Shown here: positions 20,528-28,443 of the stretch, one piece after another
How positions within the stretch are numbered: the stretch's first letter is position 1
How the letters are laid out: each line of letters begins with the position of its first letter
DNA from: Pacificimonas aurantium
Lineage (GTDB): Bacteria > Pseudomonadota > Alphaproteobacteria > Sphingomonadales > Sphingomonadaceae
Length of the DNA: 64,000 nt
Reading direction: 5' to 3'
NCBI RefSeq assembly: GCF_020092905.1
Contig: NZ_JAGSGB010000001.1
Span: 1,343,861 to 1,407,860 of the forward strand
Translations under genes and position numbers: made by a program
Notes under the pieces: generated by a model
Told to the model about the DNA's origin: nothing
Seen by the model: the letters and a program-made list of their open reading frames with translations, nothing else
Databases searched by the model: none

Positions 20528-20728
20528 GTCCAACTCCCGGGCGCCGCGCAACGGTCACCGCGTCCGGGTCGGTCGTTTCGTCGGGCGAAACGAGAGGCGC
20601 TCCGCAGCGGAACGGGCGCCCGGCGCCCGCCGCGGAAGGCCGCGGCAACCCGGCCGCGCTCAGTTTCGTCGCTCAGACGGAAGTTCACCGTGCCCCGGCC
20701 AATCCCTGGACCGCGGCAAGAGCGACCG

Positions 20729-20928
20729 GACGCCGGCAGGTCTCCTGGCTTGCGGGTCTCGGCGCTGATGCTCGGCCTTCCCAGGTTTCCCCAGTGGCTG
20801 TCCGGCCCGTCGGAGCCGAAACATGGCATTGCGCTCACCGCTCACAGTTGCAGGGACAGCCGCGGATTCAGGAGGTGTCAGCCTCCTTCACCGCATTCCC
20901 GTTTAAGCCTCTCGTCGAGGCACCGGCG
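20729..20928 (-). promoter_or_regulatory. cobalamin (AdoCbl-type) riboswitch of btuB
   Basis: On the minus strand the conserved elements follow in order: CGCCGGTGCC at the 5' end, GGGAATGCGGTG, CCTGCAACTGTGAGC (at 20851-20844 for GCAACTGT), GCCACTGGG (near 20798), CTGGGAAGGC, and the B12 box AAGCCAGGAGACCTGCCGGC (20749-20735 for its core). About 200 bases separate it from the btuB start, and this leader has several GC-rich inverted repeats, including a 7-bp hairpin at 20574-20592, about 47 bases before the start codon. Whether control is by termination or by RBS masking cannot be told by eye. Confidence 0.93.
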
Positions 20929-21042
20929 CGATCAGTCGATCCGGGATTTCCCGGATCGGGGCGGCGCATATCGCAAACCGCGCCGGACGCAAACGAATAA
21001 TAGCGAGGGGGAGTGGATCGGTATTACGCCCCGGCGAGCGGA

Positions 21043-21768
21043 CTAGCCATGAAGTCCGCTTGCGAAGGGATCGACATAATCCAGACGGCGGATTTCGCTT
21101 TCGGGATCCAGAATTTCGAAGCCATCGCGCCACGTGGCGATCCGGTCGCTTTCCTTCAGGGACTTCAGCACGCGGCTCACATGGACTTCGGTCTGGCCAA
21201 TGAATTCGCCAAGTTCGCCCTGTCGCAATGGGATCCGGACGGGGTCCTTGGGGAGGCCCGCGGCGCCCGCCTCCGACCGGAAATCGAGAAGCAGGGTCAT
21301 CATGCGATCTGGGCCGGGAAGCGCGATGAGCGCGCGGGTGCGCTGCGCGGTACGAAGGGTCCGTGCCATTTCATGCCGTCCGATGGTAGCTTGAAGCTGC
21401 GGTTGCTCCCGAAACGCCGCGACGAGTTCCTCGCCGTCCAATAGATTCACGTTGCTTCCGCCGACGAACATGAAGTTCATCCGGACCTTCGGGGCTCGGA
21501 AGGTCGTCCAATTACAGATCGCACCGGGACCGAAAAGGTCGCTGATATGCCGGCGTCCATCTGGAAGTATACTCACGGTGAAGCCGTAACCGCTTTCCAG
21601 AACCCATAAATGTCCGCTTCCCATCTCATCGGACGCTATCATCTCTGCAGCGGGAAATTCCAAGTTGCGTACGGCGCCTGGCGAGCCGGATATTATTTTA
21701 TTATTTAAAGAAAAATTGGACAGCCGTCTCTCAAGAAGCCCGCTGTATTCAGAAGTACCTGTAATCAA
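21043..21768 (-). CDS. Crp/Fnr-family transcriptional regulator (1)
   Basis: A 241-residue regulator with a cyclic-nucleotide-binding-like N-terminal fold (GYGFTVSILPDGRRHISDLFGPGAIC) and a C-terminal winged helix (RQGELGEFIGQTEVHVSRVLKSL). No FNR cysteine cluster is present and the ligand is unknown. The start is the TTG at 21768 with no strong SD; an alternative start further in is possible because the first 25 residues are poorly conserved-looking (Asn/Ser-rich). The gene begins in a conspicuously AT-rich patch with a promoter-like pair upstream. Confidence 0.75.
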   Translation of the reverse strand: MITGTSEYSGLLERRLSNFSLNNKIISGSPGAVRNLEFPAAEMIASDEMGSGHLWVLESGYGFTVSILPDGRRHISDLFGPGAICNWTTFRAPKVRMNFMFVGGSNVNLLDGEELVAAFREQPQLQATIGRHEMARTLRTAQRTRALIALPGPDRMMTLLLDFRSEAGAAGLPKDPVRIPLRQGELGEFIGQTEVHVSRVLKSLKESDRIATWRDGFEILDPESEIRRLDYVDPFASGLHG

Positions 21769-21806
21769 GATGAGGAAACCCGAATCGAGATTTACTGAAT
21801 TTGATG

Positions 21807-21836
21807 ATTATGAGACAGAACGATTCACTTTAACAA
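21807..21836 (-). promoter_or_regulatory. possible promoter of the Crp/Fnr-type gene
   Basis: On the minus strand TTGTTA (21836-21831) and CATAAT (21812-21807) are 18 bases apart, about 40 bases before the TTG start. The whole stretch is AT-rich. Confidence 0.4.
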
Positions 21837-21909
21837 GAGTTCAATCGGTCATATCAGTAGGATTTTCGCATTATAACTTGAAAGAAATGTGCGGGATCGG
21901 GGATTTTTG

Positions 21910-21928
21910 GGAATTTTCTTGAAAATCC
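21910..21928. promoter_or_regulatory. 19-bp near-palindrome, possible operator
   Basis: GGAATTTTCTTGAAAATCC is an inverted repeat with arms ATTTTC / GAAAAT around a 2-base centre. It lies between the divergent Crp-type regulator gene and the PAP2 gene. The remaining bases of the 356-base gap 21769-22124 hold no gene I can support; GC is clearly lower than elsewhere up to about 21930. Confidence 0.3.
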
Positions 21929-22124
21929 GCTCTGCAAGAAAGTTGACGTGACTGCCTCGCCGGGTCGTCCTGGGAATCCCGGGCTATGCTGACCGTATTC
22001 ATGTTCCGCTGCTGCGACACCGGAGGGCAATGCCAGCAACCCCGGCAAGTTCGAACCGGAACGGACCTGTAATGAACGACGCAGGCGCTGAACCGTTTCC
22101 CCGGGGTGTGAAGAAAGGCGTTTG

Positions 22125-22778
22125 ATGAGCGAGCATGCGAGTAGCGACGGCTTCGAAGCCGCGGCCGAGGGGCAGGCGCTTCTACCCTCAATGGACCTGG
22201 AAGTGGCGCGGCAGGCTGAGGAGATTTCCGATACGCCGGGGATGGGCATGGCCGCCGCGGCGAGCGAGCTTGCCGACCAGCCGCCGTTGATCATTCTTTC
22301 GCTTCTCACCGCGCTCGGCGGTGCCGCAGCCGGGAACAGGCGGTTGGCGCGCACCGGCATTCGTATGCTGGCGGCGCATGGCCTGGCAACACTGGCGAAG
22401 GACCTGATCAAGAACCGGGTCGACCGGTCGCGCCCGTTCAAGGCCGCCAGTTCGGGACGCCATGAGTTCAGGCCGGGGCAGAGCGACAGGAAGGAAGACC
22501 GCTCCTTTCCCTCGGGCCATTCGGCGGGGGGGATTGCCGTCGCCCGGGCGATCGGCAGGGAATACCCTGCTGTCGGCAGGCCGGCGAGTGCGGCTGCGCT
22601 TCTCGCGGCGGCGATCCAGGTGCCGCGCGAAGCTCATTATGCGTCCGACGTGCTGGCGGGCCTCGCAATCGGGGCAGTCAGCGAAGCCGTGGTGGACATC
22701 GCATTCGGCAAGCTGGGTGAGGAGCCGGAAAGGGCGATAGCGCGGCAGGCCGACAAGCTTCTCCGCAATCCCGACTAG
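22125..22778 (+). CDS. PAP2-superfamily membrane-associated phosphatase
   Basis: A 217-residue acid-phosphatase/lipid-phosphatase type protein. It has the three-part PAP2 active site: KNRVDRSRP (Kx6RP), PSGHSAG and PREAHYASD (Rx3-4HxxxD). The hydrophobic helices are modest (LIILSLLTALGGAAAG, ASAAALLAAAIQV) and the N-terminal 50 residues are polar. The substrate may be an isoprenyl or lipid phosphate; it is not determined. Start is the ATG at 22125 with AAAGG 7 bases upstream. It precedes fnrL by 33 bases. Confidence 0.8.
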   Translation: MSEHASSDGFEAAAEGQALLPSMDLEVARQAEEISDTPGMGMAAAASELADQPPLIILSLLTALGGAAAGNRRLARTGIRMLAAHGLATLAKDLIKNRVDRSRPFKAASSGRHEFRPGQSDRKEDRSFPSGHSAGGIAVARAIGREYPAVGRPASAAALLAAAIQVPREAHYASDVLAGLAIGAVSEAVVDIAFGKLGEEPERAIARQADKLLRNPD

Positions 22779-22811
22779 CCAGACCGGCCCGCTCCGATTT
22801 ACACGGAGGGC

Positions 22812-23528
22812 ATGACGGCACTTCCCCGCAGCTGCGAAATGTGCGTGGTGCGCAACCGCGCGGTCTGCTCCGTCCTCGATGGCGAGGAACTGAGTGTGCT
22901 GAACCGAATCGGCAGGCGCCAGACCCTGGCTCCGGGTCAGAGCCTTTATTGGGAAGGCGACGACGCGCTGCTGGTGGGTAATGTGCTCGAGGGTGTCCTG
23001 AAGCTGACCACCTCGCTCAGCGATGGGCGTGAGCAGACGGTCGGTCTCGTCTACCCATCCGATTTTATCGGCCGGCCGTTCGGCAACACCGCCGGTCATA
23101 GCGTTACCGCGCTGACCGAAGCGCGGATCTGCACCTTCGCCCAATCCGATTTCGAGCGGTTTGCCGAAGATCATCCGAAGCTGGAACACAAGCTCTACGA
23201 AAAGACCCTGACCGAGCTGGACCGCGCGCGGGAATGGATGCTGCTTCTCGCCCGCAAGTCTGCGTCCGAAAGGATTGCGACGTTCCTTCTCGAAATGTCC
23301 GATCGCCTGCGCGCCTCCGGCTGTGCGCCCCTGCCGGGCACGCTCGACCGGTTCGAACTTCCCTTTGGCCGGCAACAGATCGGCGACGTCCTGGGTCTTA
23401 CCATCGAGACGGTCAGCCGCCGGCTGACGGCCCTGAAACGTGAAGGGATCATCGATCTGGAGGGCCGCCGCGGCATCGTCATTGTCGACCGCGCGGCGCT
23501 CGAGGATCAGGCGCAGGCGGGGGAGTAG
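22812..23528 (+). CDS. fnrL: oxygen-sensing FNR-type regulator
   Basis: A Crp/Fnr regulator of 238 residues with an FNR-type cysteine set: Cys8, Cys11 and Cys19 (C-x2-C-x7-C, as in FnrL proteins) plus Cys107 in RICTFAQ, suited to bind an oxygen-labile 4Fe-4S cluster. The winged helix GRQQIGDVLGLTIETVSRRL carries the E-xx-SR contact residues used to read TTGAT half-sites. It is therefore predicted to control microaerobic or anaerobic genes. It lies between the PAP2 gene and the trehalose operon; nothing in the sequence ties it to them. Confidence 0.88.
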   Translation: MTALPRSCEMCVVRNRAVCSVLDGEELSVLNRIGRRQTLAPGQSLYWEGDDALLVGNVLEGVLKLTTSLSDGREQTVGLVYPSDFIGRPFGNTAGHSVTALTEARICTFAQSDFERFAEDHPKLEHKLYEKTLTELDRAREWMLLLARKSASERIATFLLEMSDRLRASGCAPLPGTLDRFELPFGRQQIGDVLGLTIETVSRRLTALKREGIIDLEGRRGIVIVDRAALEDQAQAGE

Positions 23529-23596
23529 GCAGGTCCTGCAGCGCCGCTCCATTCTTTCGGTTGCGCCGCAGCGCAACAGACGGCAGTCGCACGGTC

Positions 23597-24343
23597 ATGA
23601 GTAGTCGTCCGTCGATGTCCTCCGCTGACCTCACCGCCCCGCCTGCGCTTTCCGATCTGGACGCCGCCGCCCTCTTTCTCGACTTTGACGGGACGCTGGT
23701 CGAAATCGCCGACAATCCAGACGGTATCGTTGTGCCCGACCGGCTGGCGTTCCGCCTCGCAGAGCTCGCGGATCGACTGTCCGGCCGCCTGGCGGTGATC
23801 TCGGGCCGGTCTCTCGGTGATCTGGAAACGCATCTGGGCAGGCTTCCTACGGCCGCCGCGGGATCGCATGGCGGGGAAATGAAGCTTCCCGGAGGTGAGG
23901 TCGTGCGAAACGGTAGCTGTCCAAGCTCGGTTCGCAGTGCCGCCGGGCGCTTCGTGGACCAGACGGGAGGGCTTCTTCTCGAAAGCAAGCCACTCGGCCT
24001 TGCCATCCACTACCGGCAGGCTCCCGAGAGGGAAGTGGAAGTCATCGGCTTCGTCGAACGGATGGCGGAAGAATTCGGTTTGAAGGCGAAGCGGGGGAAG
24101 ATGGTGGCCGAGCTAATCGCGCATGATACGGATAAGGGGGAAGCGGTCGCGAAATTCATGGCCGAACCCGCCTTCGCCGGCAGCCGTCCGATCTTTATCG
24201 GTGACGACGTGACGGACGAGGACGGATTTCTAGCCGCCGCGAGCGGCGGTGGGTTCGGCATCCTCGTCGGAGAGCCGCGCGAGACAGCGGCGCGTTACCT
24301 CCTGCCGGACACCCCCAGCGTCTATGCGTGGCTCGGCCTGTGA
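23597..24343 (+). CDS. otsB: trehalose-6-phosphate phosphatase
   Basis: OtsB removes phosphate from trehalose 6-phosphate to yield trehalose. The HAD-fold protein shows motif I FLDFDGTLVEIADNPD, motif II ISGRSL, SHGGEMKL of the cap and motif IV FIGDDVTDEDGF. Start is taken as ATG 23597 (248 residues); a TTG at 23561 in the same frame is less likely. Its TGA overlaps the GTG of the GH15 gene (GTGA), so otsB-GH15-otsA are translationally coupled, giving stoichiometric production of the pathway. Confidence 0.9.
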   Translation: MSSRPSMSSADLTAPPALSDLDAAALFLDFDGTLVEIADNPDGIVVPDRLAFRLAELADRLSGRLAVISGRSLGDLETHLGRLPTAAAGSHGGEMKLPGGEVVRNGSCPSSVRSAAGRFVDQTGGLLLESKPLGLAIHYRQAPEREVEVIGFVERMAEEFGLKAKRGKMVAELIAHDTDKGEAVAKFMAEPAFAGSRPIFIGDDVTDEDGFLAAASGGGFGILVGEPRETAARYLLPDTPSVYAWLGL

Positions 24344-26121
24344 GTTCTCTCGACCTGTGGCCGATAGGAAACTGCCAGGTTTCCGGGTTGATCGACAGCG
24401 AGGGCGGCCTGGTCTGGGGCTGCGTCCCCCGTGTCGATGGTGACCCGATCTTCTGCTCTCTTCTAGACAATGGTCGCCGCGATGCCGGCGAATGGCGCAT
24501 GGAGCTGGAGGGACAGGTTTCGGCCGAGCAGGGCTATCTGCGCAATACGCCGATCCTGAAGACGCGCCTGACTGCCGAGGACGGCAGTGTCCTCGATATT
24601 TTCGATTTTTGCCCCCGGTACCGACGGCGCGGGCGCATGTACCGGCCCGTCGCCTATGTTCGCATCGTGCGCCCGGTCAGCGGCACGCCGCGCCTCAAGA
24701 TCAATCTGTCGCCAATGAAGGGATATGGCGAGGAAGTGGCGCCGCGCACCAACGGCACGAACCATATCCGCTACCTTGTCGGGCCGCAGGCCATTCGCCT
24801 GTCGACCAACGCCCCTGTCGGCTACGTCCTGGAAGGGCGCACCTTCCGGGTCGAGAGCGACTATCATTTCTTCCTCGGTCCCGACGAACCCTTCGGCGGC
24901 AATGTGGGCAACGAGGTCGAGGCCATGTTCGAGGCAACCGACCATTATTGGCGGCACTGGGCCCGGGGCCTGGCCACTCCCATGGACTGGCAGGCGGAAG
25001 TCATCCGAGCCGCCATCACTCTCAAGCTTTGTCAGCATGAGGAAACGGGCGCCATCGTCGCGGCGATGACCACCTCGATCCCCGAGGCGCCCAATAGCGA
25101 GCGCAACTGGGATTATCGCTTTTGCTGGATCCGTGATGCCTATTACACGGTGCAGGCGCTGAACGGCCTGGGCGCGCTAGACGTCCTCGAAAAATATCTC
25201 GCCTATCTGCGCAATATCGTCGACGGCGCGCGCGGTGGACGTGTTCAGCCGCTCTATTCGGTCATGGGCGACCCCGAGGTGCCTGAACATGTCGCGCCGG
25301 CCCTGTCCGGCTATCGGGGCATGGGGCCGGTGCGTTACGGCAACGCCGCCTTCACGCAGATACAGCATGATGCCTACGGCCAGATCGTGCTTCCGACCGT
25401 GCAGGGATTTTTCGACAGTCGGCTTTTTCGCATGGCGAGCGAAGAAGACTTCCGCAGCCTCGAGGGTGTGGGGGAGATGGCGTGGAAAAGCCACGACCAG
25501 CCCGACGCCGGCTTGTGGGAATTCCGCACACGCGAGGACGTGCATACCTATTCGTCGCTGATGAGCTGGGCCGCGTGCGACCGGCTTGCGAATGTCGCGG
25601 CGCATCTGGGTCTGGAGGATCGAACGACATTCTGGCGCGACCGGGCTGAAACCATCCGCGAGCGGATCGAGTCCGATGCCTGGAATGACGACCAAGGTCA
25701 CTACGCTTCCGCCTTCGGCGGTTCGCATCTCGATGCGAGCCTGCTGCAGATGCTGGAGCTACGGTTCCACAATGCCGGAGACGAGCGGTTCCGCGATACG
25801 TTTGCCGCGATCGAGACCTCTCTCCGGCGCGGCGAGCATATGCTGCGCTACGATACCGAGGACGATTTCGGAAAACCTGAGACCGCATTTAACATATGCA
25901 CTTTCTGGCTGATCGAAGCCCTGCATCTACTGGGTCGTACTGAAGAAGCGCGGGAGCTGTTCGCCACGATGTTATCTCACCGGACCCGGTCGGGTCTCCT
26001 GTCCGAAGATCTCGACTTCGAGACAGGCGAACTCTGGGGCAATTTCCCCCAGACCTATTCTCTCGTGGGCATTATCAACTGCGCTGCGCTGCTGTCGCGG
26101 CCCTGGACGGTGGTACGATGA
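24340..26121 (+). CDS. GH15 family glycoside hydrolase (glucoamylase/trehalase-like)
   Basis: A cytoplasmic-looking 593-residue GH15 protein without signal peptide. It starts SSLDLWPIGNCQVSGLID, contains RNWDYRFCWIRDAYYT (a GH15 substrate-site signature), AWKSHDQPDAGLWEFR and the C-terminal base region LLSEDLDFETGELWGNFPQT. Such proteins include bacterial trehalases and glucoamylases. Placed between otsB and otsA with 4-base overlaps on both sides (GTGA and ATGA), it may hydrolyse trehalose or a glucan linked to trehalose turnover. Start GTG 24340 is chosen for the overlap; a GTG at 24328 in the same frame is the alternative. Confidence 0.85.
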   Translation: MSSLDLWPIGNCQVSGLIDSEGGLVWGCVPRVDGDPIFCSLLDNGRRDAGEWRMELEGQVSAEQGYLRNTPILKTRLTAEDGSVLDIFDFCPRYRRRGRMYRPVAYVRIVRPVSGTPRLKINLSPMKGYGEEVAPRTNGTNHIRYLVGPQAIRLSTNAPVGYVLEGRTFRVESDYHFFLGPDEPFGGNVGNEVEAMFEATDHYWRHWARGLATPMDWQAEVIRAAITLKLCQHEETGAIVAAMTTSIPEAPNSERNWDYRFCWIRDAYYTVQALNGLGALDVLEKYLAYLRNIVDGARGGRVQPLYSVMGDPEVPEHVAPALSGYRGMGPVRYGNAAFTQIQHDAYGQIVLPTVQGFFDSRLFRMASEEDFRSLEGVGEMAWKSHDQPDAGLWEFRTREDVHTYSSLMSWAACDRLANVAAHLGLEDRTTFWRDRAETIRERIESDAWNDDQGHYASAFGGSHLDASLLQMLELRFHNAGDERFRDTFAAIETSLRRGEHMLRYDTEDDFGKPETAFNICTFWLIEALHLLGRTEEARELFATMLSHRTRSGLLSEDLDFETGELWGNFPQTYSLVGIINCAALLSRPWTVVR

Positions 26122-27515
26122 GCCGGCTGGTTGTCGTTTCGAACCGCGTGTCCGTGCCGAAAGGGCGCGGGGCGGCGGGCGCTCAGGGTGGCCTCGCCGT
26201 GGCTCTCGGCTCCGCGCTTCGCGAATCCCGCGGCGTCTGGTTCGGCTGGTCGGGTGAAGAGACGGATCACTTCACCGGCGACATGAACATGCAGCGGAAC
26301 GATGGTGTCACCACGGCGACCATCGACCTCGAACCGCAGGATGTCGAAGAATATTATAACGGCTACGCGAACCGTACGCTGTGGCCGCTATTCCACAGCC
26401 GCATCGACCTTGCCGAGTACAAGACCGATTTCGGGCGCGGATATGAGCGCGTGAACGAGCGCTTTGCCGAAACGCTGTTTCCCCTGACCGAGGTCGACGA
26501 CTTGATCTGGGTGCATGACTATCACCTTTTTCCGTTGGGTGAGCGGCTCAGGCGTCGCGGTGCGAAGAACCGCATCGGCTTTTTCCTCCATATCCCTTGG
26601 CCGCCGCGGAACCTCTTCGTCTCGCTGCCCTATCATGAGCGGCTGGTCAGAACCGTTCTGGAATACGATCTGATCGGCTTCCAGGATGAGGAATCGCTCG
26701 AGAATTTCGAGCTCTACTGCCAGAAGGAGCTCGGTCTCGAGATCGGCGAGGATCACTGCCTCGATTACGAGGGGCGCCATGTCTGCCTGCGCGCCTTTCC
26801 CATCGGCATCGATTTCGACGAGTTCATGGAGGGCGGCAAGAGCAAGCAGGCCAAGGAAGCCGAACGGCGCATCCGCGAAAGCTCGCGCGGTCGCAGCGTC
26901 ATCATCGGCGTCGACCGGCTGGACTATTCGAAGGGGCTTCCCGAGCGGTTCGACGCCGTAGGGCGGTTCTTCGATACATATCCGGAGCGGGTGACGAAGA
27001 CTCTCTACGTTCAGATTGCCCCGCCCTCGCGCCAGGACGTCGTCTCCTACCAGCGCATTCGCGAAACACTCGAACAGAAAGCCGGGCAAATCAACGGCGC
27101 CCAGTCGGAAGTGGACCTCGTCCCGATCCGCTATGTGAACCGCGGCTATGCCCGCCGAGAGCTGTTCGGGTTCTACCGGGCTTCGCGGATCGGTCTCGTG
27201 ACACCGCTTCGCGACGGCATGAATCTCGTCGCGAAGGAATATGTAGCGGCGCAGGACCCGGAAGACCCCGGTGTCCTGGTCCTCTCCCAATTTGCCGGTG
27301 CCGCGTCGCAGCTCCCCTCCGCGCTTATCGTCAATCCGCATAGCGAGGAAAGCATTTGCGAGGCGTTGGTTCAGGCGCAGGACATGCCGCTGGAAGAACG
27401 CAAGCAACGCTGGTCCGAGCTTATGGAGAGCGTGCGTGCCAATGACGTGGAGTTCTGGCGCAAATCCTTCGTGGAGGCCCTTGTGGGCGACGCCGCTCAG
27501 CCAAAGGGCGACTGA
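26118..27515 (+). CDS. otsA: trehalose-6-phosphate synthase
   Basis: OtsA joins UDP-glucose and glucose 6-phosphate into trehalose 6-phosphate (GT20). The 465-residue protein has RLVVVSNRV at the N-terminus, VWVHDYHL-type IWVHDYHLFPLG, FFLHIPWPP, GVDRLDYSKGLPERF and PLRDGMNLVAKEYVA. These are the donor- and acceptor-binding motifs. Its ATG overlaps the GH15 stop (ATGA). With otsB it completes the OtsAB route for osmoprotectant trehalose; in alphaproteobacteria this pathway is often part of the general stress regulon, although no EcfG promoter element was found ahead of otsB. Confidence 0.95.
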   Translation: MSRLVVVSNRVSVPKGRGAAGAQGGLAVALGSALRESRGVWFGWSGEETDHFTGDMNMQRNDGVTTATIDLEPQDVEEYYNGYANRTLWPLFHSRIDLAEYKTDFGRGYERVNERFAETLFPLTEVDDLIWVHDYHLFPLGERLRRRGAKNRIGFFLHIPWPPRNLFVSLPYHERLVRTVLEYDLIGFQDEESLENFELYCQKELGLEIGEDHCLDYEGRHVCLRAFPIGIDFDEFMEGGKSKQAKEAERRIRESSRGRSVIIGVDRLDYSKGLPERFDAVGRFFDTYPERVTKTLYVQIAPPSRQDVVSYQRIRETLEQKAGQINGAQSEVDLVPIRYVNRGYARRELFGFYRASRIGLVTPLRDGMNLVAKEYVAAQDPEDPGVLVLSQFAGAASQLPSALIVNPHSEESICEALVQAQDMPLEERKQRWSELMESVRANDVEFWRKSFVEALVGDAAQPKGD

Positions 27516-27613
27516 TCCGGCGACCGCTATGTTGAAAAATTGACCTTTTCCGGTCAGCTTCTAGATATTCCTTCCGAAATTTCCGAAACACACGCGGATC
27601 TGGGGGTAGGGAA

Positions 27614-28369
27614 GTGGCCAGAGCGTCGAATGCGTCGGGAGGCGAGAGCTGTCTGATCGCCAAGCTCAGCCATTTCGCCGACCTGCGCGACACGGACCGC
27701 GACATGCTGCGCGAGTTCGAACATAACGAGCGCACGTTCAAGAAGCGCGACATCGTCCGCCGCGAGGATGAGGACATCGTCGTTCTTTTCGTGGTCAAGA
27801 AGGGCTGGTTCTACGGTCATAGCCTTCTGCCCTCAGGCAAGCGGCAGGTTCACAGGCTGTTCCTTCCCGGTGACCTGATCGGAACGCACGAGATCGTCTC
27901 TGACTGCGCGATCTACGATATTTCGGCGGCCTCTGCCGGTGTGCTGTGTCCGTTCGACAAGCGCGGGCTGACCGATGTGTTCGCCACGTCGCCGCGGCTG
28001 ACGGCGCTGCTCTATTCCATCGAGGCTCTCGACCAGATCACGCTGGACGACCGCATGCGCGCCGTTTCTCGAATGGACGCCGAAGGCAGGGTGGCCTTTT
28101 TCTTCCTGCAGATCGCCAACCGGCTGCGCGTTGCGGGAGAGCTCTCCGGCAACAGCTTTCGCATGGAACTGAGCCAGGAGCTGATCGGCGACGCGCTTGG
28201 CCTTACGGGCATTCATGTGAACCGCACGCTTCGGCAGCTCAGCGAGAAAGGGCTTCTGGAGCTGAGGAGCGGAGAATTGGAACTGAGCGACGAGGCCGCC
28301 CTTGAGCGCCTTTGCGGCTTCAACAATCGTCACTATCGTATCGATACGAGCTGGTTTCCCGACGGCTGA
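27614..28369 (+). CDS. Crp/Fnr-family transcriptional regulator (2)
   Basis: A 251-residue Crp/Fnr regulator: sensor segment REDEDIVVLFVVKKGWFYGHSLLPSG and FLPGDLIGTHE, dimer helix (LTALLYSIEALDQITLDDRMRAV) and winged helix SQELIGDALGLTGIHVNRTL. There are Cys14, Cys99 and Cys111-type residues but no FNR cluster spacing. Such proteins in sphingomonads are often annotated as Crp/Fnr regulators of unknown signal. Start is GTG with GTAGGGAA immediately upstream. It follows otsA by 98 bases, in which TGACC/GGTCA form a small hairpin. Confidence 0.75.
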   Translation: MARASNASGGESCLIAKLSHFADLRDTDRDMLREFEHNERTFKKRDIVRREDEDIVVLFVVKKGWFYGHSLLPSGKRQVHRLFLPGDLIGTHEIVSDCAIYDISAASAGVLCPFDKRGLTDVFATSPRLTALLYSIEALDQITLDDRMRAVSRMDAEGRVAFFFLQIANRLRVAGELSGNSFRMELSQELIGDALGLTGIHVNRTLRQLSEKGLLELRSGELELSDEAALERLCGFNNRHYRIDTSWFPDG

Positions 28370-28398
28370 GCCCCACGGCGCCGGCGCTGTATTGCTAT

Positions 28399-28404
28399 TA
28401 TAAT
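28399..28404 (+). promoter_or_regulatory. consensus TATAAT, possible -10 of the TelA operon
   Basis: A perfect TATAAT lies in an AT-rich run 40 bases before the telA-like start codon. No good -35 hexamer lies 16-18 bases upstream, so it is only a suggestion. Confidence 0.35.
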
Positions 28405-28443
28405 ACACTCTTCCTAGATAGGGAGAGGAAACGGAGGATAGTG

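Noticed and set aside
21665..21922. 85-residue plus-strand frame in the AT-rich patch
   Set aside because: It overlaps the Crp-type gene in antisense, has no SD at its start or at its internal ATG (21772), and shows no recognisable motif.
27541..27556. TGACC-TTTTCC-GGTCA hairpin after otsA as terminator
   Set aside because: The stem is only 5 bp and is not followed by a T-run; it could be an operator for the following Crp-type gene, but there is no further support.
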